Source: Chloroflexi bacterium RBG_16_70_13 (GTDB taxonomy: Bacteria > Chloroflexota > Limnocylindria > Limnocylindrales > CSP1-4). Taken from it: a stretch of DNA of 7,254 nucleotides. This document shows, in pieces, positions 1 through 5,302 of this stretch. Under the pieces are notes generated by a model. It had not been told where the DNA came from and made no database searches. It saw nothing but the letters and a program-made list of their open reading frames with translations. A program made the position numbers and the translations under genes. Positions within the stretch are counted from its first letter, which is position 1. Every line of letters starts with the position of its first letter. The stretch is from the NCBI GenBank assembly GCA_001795245.1, contig MGOD01000051.1, positions 8,590-15,843 of the forward strand, given 5' to 3'.

Positions 1-1
1 C

Positions 2-538
2 GAGTCCGTCGGGCTCATGCGGCGCCTGCTCGATGGCGAGACGGTGACCCACGAGGGCCGCTTCTACTCGTTCCGGGAGGCCCTCATCGCGCCACCCCCG
101 ATCCAGCCTCACCTGCCGATCCTCGTCGGTGGCTCGGGCCCCAGGAAGACGCTCCGGACGGTGGCCCTCCGGGCCGATGCCTGGAACACCTCGGGCGACC
201 TCGACGAGGTCAAGGGCAAGCTGGCCACCCTCGATGGACACTGCGCGGACGTGGGTCGCGACCGCTCGGAGATCGAGCTGACGGTCAGCTTCCCGATCGT
301 CGTGCGCGATCGGACGGCGGACGCTGAGGGGGCCTGGGCCGCGATCATCGGCCACAACGGCACGCCGAACGCGGGGAACGTGCCCCACCTCCTCGGCTCG
401 CCGGAGGAGGTCGCCGACGCGATCCGACCGTACGTCGAACTCGGCTTCCGGACGATCATCGTCCGCCTCCCGGCCCCGCACGATCGCGAGACGATCGAGC
501 GGATGGGCGAGGTCGGGGCCCTCCTCGCCGATGCCTGA
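2..538 (+). CDS. LLM-class (luciferase-like) F420-dependent oxidoreductase, 3' part
   Basis: The reading frame is open from the first base of the window, so the gene begins upstream; only the C-terminal 178 residues are visible. They show the late half of a bacterial-luciferase-like TIM barrel. The segment GRFYSF is followed by PPPIQP and the strand PILVGGSGPRKTL, the usual cofactor phosphate-binding region. Next come a conserved ADAWN and a C-terminal SPEEVADAI helix with the closing strand RTIIVRLP. The full-length LLM protein encoded at 4241-5137 shows the same order (GRRYGA, IPIMIGGGGEQKTL, GDACNVF), so the two are paralogues. Such enzymes move hydride between reduced F420 (or FMN) and an organic substrate in the cytosol; this one's substrate cannot be read from sequence. 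Its stop overlaps the cofD start by 8 bases, which implies co-transcription and coupled translation with F420 biosynthesis. The F420 preference is inferred from family and context. Confidence 0.9.
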   Translation, partial: ESVGLMRRLLDGETVTHEGRFYSFREALIAPPPIQPHLPILVGGSGPRKTLRTVALRADAWNTSGDLDEVKGKLATLDGHCADVGRDRSEIELTVSFPIVVRDRTADAEGAWAAIIGHNGTPNAGNVPHLLGSPEEVADAIRPYVELGFRTIIVRLPAPHDRETIERMGEVGALLADA

Positions 539-1610
539 AGCGCCGCCGGAGAGCGTCGCGGCGCAGACCGCCGCGCAAGGCGTCGCGGCGCAGACCGCCC
601 AAGGCGTCACGGCGCGAACCGCCGCGCATGGCGACGCGGCGCGGAGCGCCGGGCCGCTCGTTGTCGAGCTCGCCGGCGGCGTCGGCGGGGCGAAGCTCGC
701 CCACGGCCTCCAGGCCCATCTCGGCGACCGGCTCAGCGTCGTCGTCAACACCGGCGACGACCTCGAACGCCACGGCCTGCTCATCTGCCCCGACCACGAC
801 ACGGTGATGTACACGCTGGCCGGTATCGACAACCGCGAGTGGGGCTGGGGCATTGCCGGCGAGACGTTCGTAGCGAGCGAGATGCTCGCCCGCTACGGCG
901 AGGAGACCTGGTTCCGGCTCGGCGATCGCGACCTGGCGACCCACATCGTCCGGACCCGGCGCTGGCGCGATGGCGAGCGGATGACGGCGATCGCCCTCGA
1001 CCTCCAGGCGGCCCTGGGCGTCGCGGCCCGCATCCTGCCGATGACCGACGCTCCCGTCCGGACGCAGGTCCGGACGGACCAGGGCTGGCTCGACTTCCAG
1101 ACGTACTTCGTCGGTCGCCACCAGGAGCCCGAGGTCCTCGAGGTCCGGTTCGAGGGCATCGGCTCGTCCCGGGCGACGCCCGAGGTCGTCGCTGCCTTCG
1201 AGGTGACCGACGGCATCGTCGTCGCCCCGTCCAACCCGTTCGTCTCGGTCGCCCCGATCCTCGCCGTGCCCGGCATCCGTGGGGCAATCGACGCCGCCCG
1301 GGCCCGCGGTGTCCCGGTCGCGGCGATCTCGGGCATCGTCGGCGGACGCGCGATCAAGGGCCCGGCCGACCGGATGATCGCGTCGCTCGCCGGGGAGTCG
1401 CCAACGGCCGTCGCGGTGGCCCGCCGCTACGTCGGCTGGGTGGACATCTTCGTCCTCGACGAGGTCGACGCGGGCCTCGAGGCCCAGGTCCGAGACCTTG
1501 GCTTCGTGACCCTCGTCACCGACACGATGATGGTCGACGACCCGACCCGGGCCCGACTTGCGGACGCGGTGCTGGCGGCGCTCGCGATCACGCCGGCCGG
1601 CCGGGAGTGA
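531..1610 (+). CDS. cofD: 2-phospho-L-lactate (or phosphoenolpyruvate) transferase CofD/FbiA
   Basis: This enzyme transfers the phospho-C3 acid from its GDP-activated form (made by CofC) to the deazaflavin Fo. The product is F420-0, or dehydro-F420-0 if the donor comes from phosphoenolpyruvate. The 359 residues carry the family signatures in order: GGVGGAK (49-55), NTGDD (73-77), CPDHDT (86-91), the GDRDLATH block from 131, SNPF (234-237) and GGRAIKGPADRM from 271. ATG 531 is the only ATG, GTG or TTG in frame ahead of the GGVGGAK core, so an N-terminal extension of about 42 residues is likely real. It is made of an imperfect repeat (see 555-653). CofD proteins usually start only a few residues before the glycine motif, so this one is long. 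The start overlaps the upstream LLM stop. I see no strong Shine-Dalgarno sequence, which fits translational coupling. In actinobacteria the equivalent gene is fbiA. Confidence 0.96.
   Translation: MPEAPPESVAAQTAAQGVAAQTAQGVTARTAAHGDAARSAGPLVVELAGGVGGAKLAHGLQAHLGDRLSVVVNTGDDLERHGLLICPDHDTVMYTLAGIDNREWGWGIAGETFVASEMLARYGEETWFRLGDRDLATHIVRTRRWRDGERMTAIALDLQAALGVAARILPMTDAPVRTQVRTDQGWLDFQTYFVGRHQEPEVLEVRFEGIGSSRATPEVVAAFEVTDGIVVAPSNPFVSVAPILAVPGIRGAIDAARARGVPVAAISGIVGGRAIKGPADRMIASLAGESPTAVAVARRYVGWVDIFVLDEVDAGLEAQVRDLGFVTLVTDTMMVDDPTRARLADAVLAALAITPAGRE
555..653 (+). repeat. Imperfect 27-bp (9-codon) tandem repeat in the 5' end of cofD
   Basis: About 3.7 in-frame copies follow one another: VAAQTAAQG (555-581), VAAQTAQG (582-605, one codon deleted), VTARTAAHG (606-632) and DAARSAG (633-653). 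The first two copies are identical at the DNA level apart from a 3-base deletion. Copies 3 and 4 have diverged. The repeat encodes an Ala/Gln/Thr/Arg-rich, probably flexible or helical N-terminal tail ahead of the CofD catalytic core. Confidence 0.85.
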
Positions 1611-1660
1611 CTCGCCGCGCACGGATCACCACTGGCCGTTGGGCCCGTTGAGCTTCGCGG

Positions 1661-1714
1661 TTGCGACCTCCCACTCGTATGGTATGGTCAATGCCATGCG
1701 AACTACCATTGACC
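1661..1714 (+). promoter_or_regulatory. Candidate promoter and operator of the toxin-antitoxin pair
   Basis: A -35-like TTGCGA (1661-1666) lies 16 bases before a -10-like TATGGT (1683-1688). The -10 ends 7 bases before ATG 1696, so transcription would begin at or next to the start codon (leaderless mRNA). An exact 8-bp inverted repeat, GGTCAATG (1686-1693) and CATTGACC (1707-1714), overlaps the -10 and the first codons. Its half-site centres are 21 bases apart, two turns of the helix. That suits binding by a dimeric or tetrameric AbrB-type antitoxin and hence autorepression, as in known VapBC operons. The promoter call rests on two hexamers only. The inverted repeat is seen directly, but its operator role is inferred. 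Confidence 0.5.
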
Positions 1715-1938
1715 GGGCCGGGCGGCTGGTCATCCCGCGTTCGCTCCGGGATCGGATCGGCCTCGCCCACGGTGGCGAGGTCGAGCTCGAGCTGGACGGC
1801 GCCGCGGTCCGCATCGAGCCCGTCGCCGGCGGCAGGCTCAAGGACGAGGACGGCCTGCTCGTCATTCCGGCGACGGGCATCCCGGTCACCGTCGCGGCGG
1901 TGCGCGAGCTGATCGATGCCGACCGACACGGCAGGTGA
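1696..1938 (+). CDS. vapB: AbrB/MazE-type antitoxin (VapB-like)
   Basis: This is a small 80-residue DNA-binding antitoxin. The N-terminal half is the swapped-hairpin AbrB fold: the opening RTTIDRAGRLVIPRSLRDRIG contains the typical D-x-x-G-R-x-x-I-P core (residues 6-14), followed by GGEVELELDGAAVRIEPV. The C-terminal half (about 45-80) should wrap and neutralise the partner toxin. ATG 1696 is chosen because the protein then begins right at the AbrB strand. The in-frame ATG 1684 would add only MVNA and lies inside the candidate -10 box. The long open frame upstream of 1684 is unoccupied GC-rich sequence. The last 23 bases overlap the PIN toxin gene, the usual antitoxin-first TA layout. It probably represses its own promoter alone or with the toxin. 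The family call is secure; the name vapB follows from pairing with a PIN-domain gene. Confidence 0.88.
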   Translation: MRTTIDRAGRLVIPRSLRDRIGLAHGGEVELELDGAAVRIEPVAGGRLKDEDGLLVIPATGIPVTVAAVRELIDADRHGR

Positions 1939-2350
1939 GGCCGCCGTCGCGCTGCTCGACACGAGCGCCGCGATCGCCGTCGTCGTCGAGGATCACGAGG
2001 CCCACGCCATCACGCTCGAGGCCCTTCGGGGCCGGCGCCTGGGACTTGCCGGTCACGCCTGGTTCGAGGCGTATTCGGTCCTGACGCGGCTGCCCGGGGC
2101 GCAGCGTCGGTCGCCGGCCGATGCCCTCCGCATCCTTGCCCACAACTTCCCCGCGTCCGCATTCCTCGGCGAGGCCGAGACTGCGGGGCTCGGAGCCGAG
2201 GTTGCCCGGCTGGGCATCTCGGGTGGCGCCGTCTATGACGTGCTCGTCGGGGCCGCCGCGCGTCAGCACCGGCGACGGCTCGTGTCGAGCGACGCCCGGG
2301 CGCGTCCGACCTATGACGCGCTCGGCGTGGAGGTCGAGGTCATCGGGTAG
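1916..2350 (+). CDS. vapC: PIN-domain ribonuclease toxin (VapC-like)
   Basis: The 144 residues match a single-domain VapC-type PIN nuclease in length and content. The four acidic positions expected to hold the catalytic Mg2+ or Mn2+ are all present. They are D15 in LLDTSA, E51 in WFEAYSVLTRL, D108 in GGAVYDVLVGAAA and D126 in LVSSDARA. The toxin therefore looks catalytically intact rather than decayed. VapC toxins cut tRNA or rRNA and stop translation when the antitoxin is lost; the RNA target of this one cannot be inferred. The start ATG 1916 lies inside the antitoxin gene (23-base overlap). No other start codon precedes the first catalytic Asp in this frame. Base composition resembles the neighbours, so there is no sign of recent transfer. 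The gene stands between cofD and cofC with no F420-related motif. Confidence 0.93.
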   Translation: MPTDTAGEAAVALLDTSAAIAVVVEDHEAHAITLEALRGRRLGLAGHAWFEAYSVLTRLPGAQRRSPADALRILAHNFPASAFLGEAETAGLGAEVARLGISGGAVYDVLVGAAARQHRRRLVSSDARARPTYDALGVEVEVIG

Positions 2351-2409
2351 CGGCCTTCGACGCTTGTCCGCGCGCCAGGGTCGGTGAGGGCCGAGATGGC
2401 GCGCTCGGC

Positions 2410-2424
2410 TAGCATCAGGTGGTG
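2410..2424 (+). promoter_or_regulatory. Weak -10-like box directly before cofC
   Basis: TAGCAT (2410-2415) is a -10-like hexamer placed so that transcription would begin around GTG 2422, the second of two consecutive in-frame GTG codons (2419 and 2422). I find no convincing -35 at the right distance, and no Shine-Dalgarno sequence precedes the gene. If real, it would let cofC-cofE be transcribed separately from the toxin-antitoxin pair through a leaderless mRNA. The gap 2351-2418 shows nothing else I can support. Confidence 0.25.
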
Positions 2425-3120
2425 GACGCGCCGGCCGACCTCCGCTCGACATGGGCCCTCGTGCCCCTGCGCGGCCTCGAGGACGCCAAGACGCGCCTTG
2501 GGGCGGAGCTGGATCCCGAGGAGCGGCTGCAGCTCGTCGTGGTGATGGCGACCCGGACGCTTGCCGCCGCCCGCGACGCCGCAGGCATCGCCGGCACCGT
2601 GCTGGTGACCGCGGATCCCGCCGCGGCCGAGCTCGCCGCGACGTTCGGGGCGCGGACGATCGTCCAGCGACTGCCGGGTCTGAACGCCGCCCTGCGCGAG
2701 GCGCGGGGCGTCGCCGTGGGCCTCGGGGCCACGGCCGTCCTGGTCCTGCCGATCGACCTGCCGGCGGTCTCCGCGGACGCGATCGGGGACCTCCTCGGCG
2801 ACGCCGCAGCCGCGCTCCGGGCCGGGCGTCCGCTCGTGGCCGCCGTCCCGGACCGCCACGGCAGCGGCACGAACGCCCTCCTCGTGACGCCACCCACGGC
2901 GATGGAGCCGGCCTTCGGCGAGGGCAGCTTCGCGGCCCACCGCGCCGCCGCGGCGGCGGCCGGGGCGATCTTCGTCGCCCGGGGCGGACCGCTGACCCTC
3001 GACGTCGATACGGGCGCCGACCTCCTCATCGCCGAGGCCCGGGGCGTCGGAACGACGAGCGGCGGCGGGACGACGAACGGCCTCGGCGTGGGCGCCGGGC
3101 GAGATGGGCATGGCGCCTGA
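2419..3120 (+). CDS. cofC: 2-phospho-L-lactate (or PEP) guanylyltransferase CofC/FbiD
   Basis: CofC activates a phosphorylated C3 acid with GTP, giving the GDP-linked donor that CofD attaches to Fo. The 233-residue protein has the nucleotidyltransferase layout. It opens with WALVPLRGLEDAKTRL (12-27; basic residues R18, K24 and R26 in the nucleotide loop). Then come GLNAAL from 87, the metal-site PIDLP (D113), DRHGSGTNALL from D145, FGEGSF (166-171) followed by H174, and the second metal motif DVDT (195-198). All of these are typical of CofC/FbiD. The start is GTG 2419 or GTG 2422; no ATG precedes the core. The last roughly 25 residues are a Gly/Thr-rich tail built from a short duplication, beyond the usual end of the family. 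The 3' end overlaps cofE by 17 bases, so the two are translationally coupled. Whether the substrate is phospholactate, phosphoenolpyruvate or 3-phosphoglycerate is not readable here. Confidence 0.95.
   Translation: MVDAPADLRSTWALVPLRGLEDAKTRLGAELDPEERLQLVVVMATRTLAAARDAAGIAGTVLVTADPAAAELAATFGARTIVQRLPGLNAALREARGVAVGLGATAVLVLPIDLPAVSADAIGDLLGDAAAALRAGRPLVAAVPDRHGSGTNALLVTPPTAMEPAFGEGSFAAHRAAAAAAGAIFVARGGPLTLDVDTGADLLIAEARGVGTTSGGGTTNGLGVGAGRDGHGA
3049..3084 (+). repeat. Two-copy 18-bp tandem repeat in the 3' tail of cofC
   Basis: Two adjacent 18-base units (3049-3066 and 3067-3084) match at 14 of 18 positions. In frame they encode GTTSGG and GTTNGL. They lie after the last conserved CofC motif (DVDT) and form most of a Gly/Thr-rich C-terminal tail. 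The tail ends inside the start of cofE. Confidence 0.7.
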
Positions 3121-3916
3121 AGAGGCCCCGCGAGTCGCCCCGGTCCGGCCCGGGCCGTCGCTCGAGGTCGTCGCCCTCCTCGGGATCCCGGAGGTCAGGC
3201 CGGGCGACGACCTCGATGCCCTGCTCCTAGACGCGCTCGCCGCGACGCCGGGCGTCCTCCCCCTCCGCGATGGCGACGTCCTCGTCGTCACCCAGAAGGT
3301 CGTCTCCAAGGCCGAGGGCGCGATCGTCGACCTCGAGGGCATCGAGCCCCGCCCGGAGGCGGTGGAGTTCGCGAACGCCGCCGATCGTGATCCGCGCCAG
3401 GTCGAGGTCGTGCTGCGCGAGGCCCGTCGCGTCGTCCGGATGGAGAAGGGCGTCCTCATCACCGAGACGCCCCACGGCTTCATCTGCGCCAACGGCGGGG
3501 TCGATGCCTCGAACGTCGGCCCCCACAGCGGCAGCGTCGTCACCCTCCTGCCCGTCGACCCGGACGCGTCCGCGGCCCGGATGCGGGCCGCGATCCGGGC
3601 TCGTCACGGTGTCGACGTCCCGGTCGTGATCTCGGATTCGTTCGGCCGGCCGTGGCGCTGGGGCATCGTCGACGTGGCGATCGGCGTGTCGGGCCTCCTG
3701 CCGATCGAGAACCTGCGGGGCTCGCCGGACCGCGACGGGCGGATCATGAAGTCGACCGTCCGGGCCGTCGCCGACGAGCTCGCATCGGCCGCCGAGCTGG
3801 CCCTCGGCAAGACGGCCGGCCGGCCCGCGGCGCTCATCCGCGGCGCCGCGTTCACCCGGGGCGACGGCGCCATCCGCGACGCGCTCATGCCCGCGGCGTG
3901 GGACCTCTTTCGCTGA
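3104..3916 (+). CDS. cofE: Coenzyme F420-0:L-glutamate ligase CofE (single-domain)
   Basis: CofE adds L-glutamate residues to F420-0 with GTP hydrolysis, giving F420-1, F420-2 and possibly longer tails. The 270-residue protein matches the stand-alone CofE family along its length. Motifs are TQKVVSKAEG from T63, ICANGGVDASN (127-137), DSFGRPWRWGIVDVAIG (178-194, metal and GTP site), GSPDRDGRIMKST, and GKTAGRPAALIRGA from G235. It ends soon after that, so the C-terminal FMN/nitroreductase-like domain of actinobacterial FbiB is absent. ATG 3104 and ATG 3110 are both possible starts (M-G-M-A); both overlap the cofC stop, by 17 or 11 bases. It is the last gene of the cofC-cofE unit, and a candidate terminator lies about 70 bases downstream. 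Confidence 0.96.
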   Translation: MGMAPEEAPRVAPVRPGPSLEVVALLGIPEVRPGDDLDALLLDALAATPGVLPLRDGDVLVVTQKVVSKAEGAIVDLEGIEPRPEAVEFANAADRDPRQVEVVLREARRVVRMEKGVLITETPHGFICANGGVDASNVGPHSGSVVTLLPVDPDASAARMRAAIRARHGVDVPVVISDSFGRPWRWGIVDVAIGVSGLLPIENLRGSPDRDGRIMKSTVRAVADELASAAELALGKTAGRPAALIRGAAFTRGDGAIRDALMPAAWDLFR

Positions 3917-3985
3917 CCGGCGTACCCTTCCGAGCGCCCGCCCTGCCTGCTCACCGGTGGCGACATCTCGTCTACGGCGCGCCTG

Positions 3986-4036
3986 TGACGCTGCCAGCGT
4001 CAAACCCGGGGTTGGAGGGGCAATACGCCCCGCTCC
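3986..4036 (+). terminator. Cluster of three dyads downstream of cofE, candidate terminator
   Basis: TGACGCT (3986-3992) and AGCGTCA (3996-4002) form a perfect 7-bp stem with a 3-base loop. AACCC/GGGTT (4003-4013) is an 11-base palindrome around one central base. GGGGC (4017-4021) and GCCCC (4027-4031) form a 5-bp stem with loop AATAC, extendable by GGA/TCC (4014-4016 and 4034-4036) across a 2-base bulge. The position 70-120 bases after the cofE stop suits a terminator. There is no T-tract, so classical intrinsic termination is doubtful; an mRNA 3'-end structure is equally likely. Confidence 0.35.
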
Positions 4037-4132
4037 GGGATCAGCGCGCCCGGCCGGCGTGCACGAATAGGCCTTCGACGAGTTCAGCGCGACCCCACCG
4101 AGACCGCCTATCTGATATGTAGCCGCCGGTTG

Positions 4133-4147
4133 GACGGTGGCACCGTC
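4133..4147. promoter_or_regulatory. 15-base odd palindrome, candidate operator
   Basis: GACGGTG (4133-4139) and CACCGTC (4141-4147) are exact inverted repeats around a single G at 4140. The one-base centre makes it a poor RNA hairpin but a plausible protein-binding site. It lies about 95 bases before the LLM start, in non-coding sequence. No regulator gene is visible in the window. Confidence 0.35.
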
Positions 4148-4192
4148 ATGGGGCGCGACATGGGGATCTCGGGATAAACGTTCGCGACGGAG

Positions 4193-4234
4193 GCGGACGT
4201 CCGCGCTACGCTTCGGTCCCCGCCCACACCGAGG
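4193..4234 (+). promoter_or_regulatory. Palindrome, -10-like box and Shine-Dalgarno of the LLM gene
   Basis: GCGGACGTCCGC (4193-4204) is a perfect 12-bp palindrome ending two bases before a -10-like TACGCT (4207-4212). A GAGG Shine-Dalgarno core (4231-4234) stands 6 bases before GTG 4241, one of the few clear ribosome binding sites in the window. It supports the GTG start. No good -35 is found at 16-18 bases; TTCGCG (4181-4186) is 20 bases away. A palindrome abutting the -10 suggests control by a dimeric regulator, which is inference. Confidence 0.4.
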
Positions 4235-4240
4235 TCGCCC

Positions 4241-5137
4241 GTGAAGTTCGGACTTCAGATCAGCTCGTTCACCTGGCCCGGCGGCCCGGAGCAGCTCGCT
4301 CCTACCCTGGCCCGGGTAGTCCGGACCGCCGATGACGCCGGCTTCGACTCGATCTGGGTCATGGACCACTTCTTCCAGATCCGGTCGGTCGGCCGGCCCG
4401 AGGAGCCGATGCTCGAGGGCATGACCGCCCTCGGCTGGATGGCGGCCCACTCGGAACGAGCTCGTCTCGGCCTCATGGTCGGCGGCGTCCATTACCGCCA
4501 CCCGGGGCTGTGGATCAAGTCCGCCACGACCCTCGACGTGCTGTCGGGCGGGCGGGCCTGGTTCGGCATCGGGGCGGCCTGGAACCAGGAGGAATCAGAG
4601 GCCCTCGGGTTCCCCTTCCCGCCCCTCGGCGTCCGGTTCGAGCTGCTCGAGGACACGCTCCGGATCGCCCACGGGATGTGGTCCGGCGAGCGCGGCTCCG
4701 AGGAGGACTTCCAGGGCCGCCGCTACGGGGCCACGCGGCTGCTGAACTCGCCTCAGGCCATCAGCCGGCCCCGGATCCCGATCATGATCGGCGGCGGCGG
4801 GGAGCAGAAGACGCTTCGCCTCGTGGCCCGCTACGGCGACGCCTGCAACGTCTTCGGCGGGCCGGAGAAGATCCACCACAAGTACGAGGTCCTGCGGCGA
4901 CACTGCGAGGACGTCGGCCGGCCGTTCGAGGAGATCGAGCGCTCGAACCTCCAGTCGGTCAACGTTACGCCCGACGGTGGCGGCGGAACCGAGTCGCCGG
5001 CCCAGGTCACCGACCGCTTTGCCGAGCTGGCCGACGCCGGCGCCCAGCACGTGATCTTCAGCCTCCGCGACGTCTGGCAGACCGACAAGCTCGAGCTCCT
5101 GGGCAGGACGCTGCTGACCGATCTCCGCGAACTCTGA
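4241..5137 (+). CDS. LLM-class F420-dependent oxidoreductase (TIGR03560-like)
   Basis: This is a complete 298-residue member of the bacterial luciferase-like monooxygenase superfamily, a cytosolic TIM-barrel enzyme. Recognisable blocks are the first strand MKFGLQIS, DDAGFDSIWVMDHFF (31-45), an LGLMVGGVHYRHPG strand and loop, the TTLDVLSGGRAWFGIGAAW stretch, FPFPPLGVRFELLEDTL, and the phosphate-binding IMIGGGGEQKTL from 181. The pattern closely resembles the F420-dependent subfamily I know as TIGR03560 (Rv1855c-like); I recalled this and did not search it. GTG 4241 is chosen because the protein then starts at the first barrel strand and GAGG sits 6 bases upstream. Two LLM genes flanking cofD-cofC-cofE suggest that enzyme and cofactor supply are grouped. 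The substrate is unknown. Confidence 0.94.
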   Translation: MKFGLQISSFTWPGGPEQLAPTLARVVRTADDAGFDSIWVMDHFFQIRSVGRPEEPMLEGMTALGWMAAHSERARLGLMVGGVHYRHPGLWIKSATTLDVLSGGRAWFGIGAAWNQEESEALGFPFPPLGVRFELLEDTLRIAHGMWSGERGSEEDFQGRRYGATRLLNSPQAISRPRIPIMIGGGGEQKTLRLVARYGDACNVFGGPEKIHHKYEVLRRHCEDVGRPFEEIERSNLQSVNVTPDGGGGTESPAQVTDRFAELADAGAQHVIFSLRDVWQTDKLELLGRTLLTDLREL

Positions 5138-5186
5138 GCGATCGGCCCGACCGGCTTCGCCCAGTACCTCCTTCTCAGGTGACCCG

Positions 5187-5227
5187 GGACGGCCGGCGGG
5201 GCACGATGCGGAGAGCGGCGGCCGTCC
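5187..5227 (+). other. 9-bp perfect inverted repeat between the LLM and GGDEF genes
   Basis: GGACGGCCG (5187-5195) pairs perfectly with CGGCCGTCC (5219-5227), leaving a 23-base loop. A mutually exclusive alternative exists: CCGGGAC (5184-5190) with GTCCCGG (5231-5237). It lies 50 bases after the LLM stop and about 65 bases before the accepted start of the next gene. It could be a terminator without a T-tract, a 5'-UTR structure or a protein site. The rest of 5138-5292 has low third-position GC in all candidate frames, which supports treating it as non-coding. Confidence 0.45.
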
Positions 5228-5253
5228 GACGTCCCGGCGCGCCGCAACAAGTC

Positions 5254-5302
5254 GAGGAACGACGTGCCCGCGCGCTTCGCCAGCCCGGTCCGATGTCGCT
5301 GA
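5254..5302 (+). other. Possible 12-codon leader ORF with strong Shine-Dalgarno
   Basis: GAGGAA (5254-5259) is the best Shine-Dalgarno in this gap. It sits 4 bases before GTG 5264, which opens a 12-codon frame (VPARFASPVRCR) ending at TGA 5300-5302. That stop overlaps the ATG at 5293 of the large downstream gene in another frame. The layout would allow coupled translation from a leader peptide into the GGDEF gene, which lacks its own ribosome binding site. This is seen only as motifs; no coding bias can be judged over 12 codons. Confidence 0.25.

Larger units (their letters stand above)
3917..4240 (+). other. 324-bp non-coding region between cofE and the LLM gene
   Basis: I find no convincing gene here; open frames crossing it are continuations of shadow frames. 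The first half has three consecutive dyads (3986-4036, listed separately). The second half has a local AT-richer patch (about 4108-4122, containing TGATATGT) and a direct repeat of CATGGGG (4147-4153 and 4159-4165). It also holds two palindromes and the promoter and RBS elements of the downstream LLM gene. No tRNA fold with a recognisable T-arm could be built from it. A small structured RNA cannot be excluded by eye. Confidence 0.6.

Noticed and set aside
456..1622. 388-residue open frame on the minus strand opposite cofD
   Set aside because: Its product is Arg/Asp/Gly-rich with no family pattern and lies opposite a gene with full CofD motifs; in GC-rich DNA the antisense frame is open by codon bias.
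1558..1695. Longer antitoxin frame starting at 1558 or 1684
   Set aside because: 1558 lies inside cofD and the added residues are not AbrB-like; ATG 1684 falls inside the candidate -10 box.
2352..4080. Shared 11-mer GGCCTTCGACG in two intergenic gaps (2352-2362 and 4070-4080)
   Set aside because: It is short, the flanks do not match, and the bases are common in this composition, so chance is the best explanation.
3652..4122. 156-residue plus-strand frame running from cofE into the non-coding gap
   Set aside because: It is Arg-rich and out of frame with cofE, with no motif; it is a shadow that continues by chance.
3917..4240. Possible tRNA in the long gap
   Set aside because: No T-arm consensus, anticodon arm or 7-bp acceptor stem could be assembled from the hairpins present.
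4510..5292. Upstream extension of the GGDEF gene to ATG 4510, GTG 5179 or ATG 5206
   Set aside because: 4510 lies within the LLM gene in another frame. The 5179 and 5206 starts add Arg-rich sequence with weak third-position GC. ATG 5293 is where coding bias begins.
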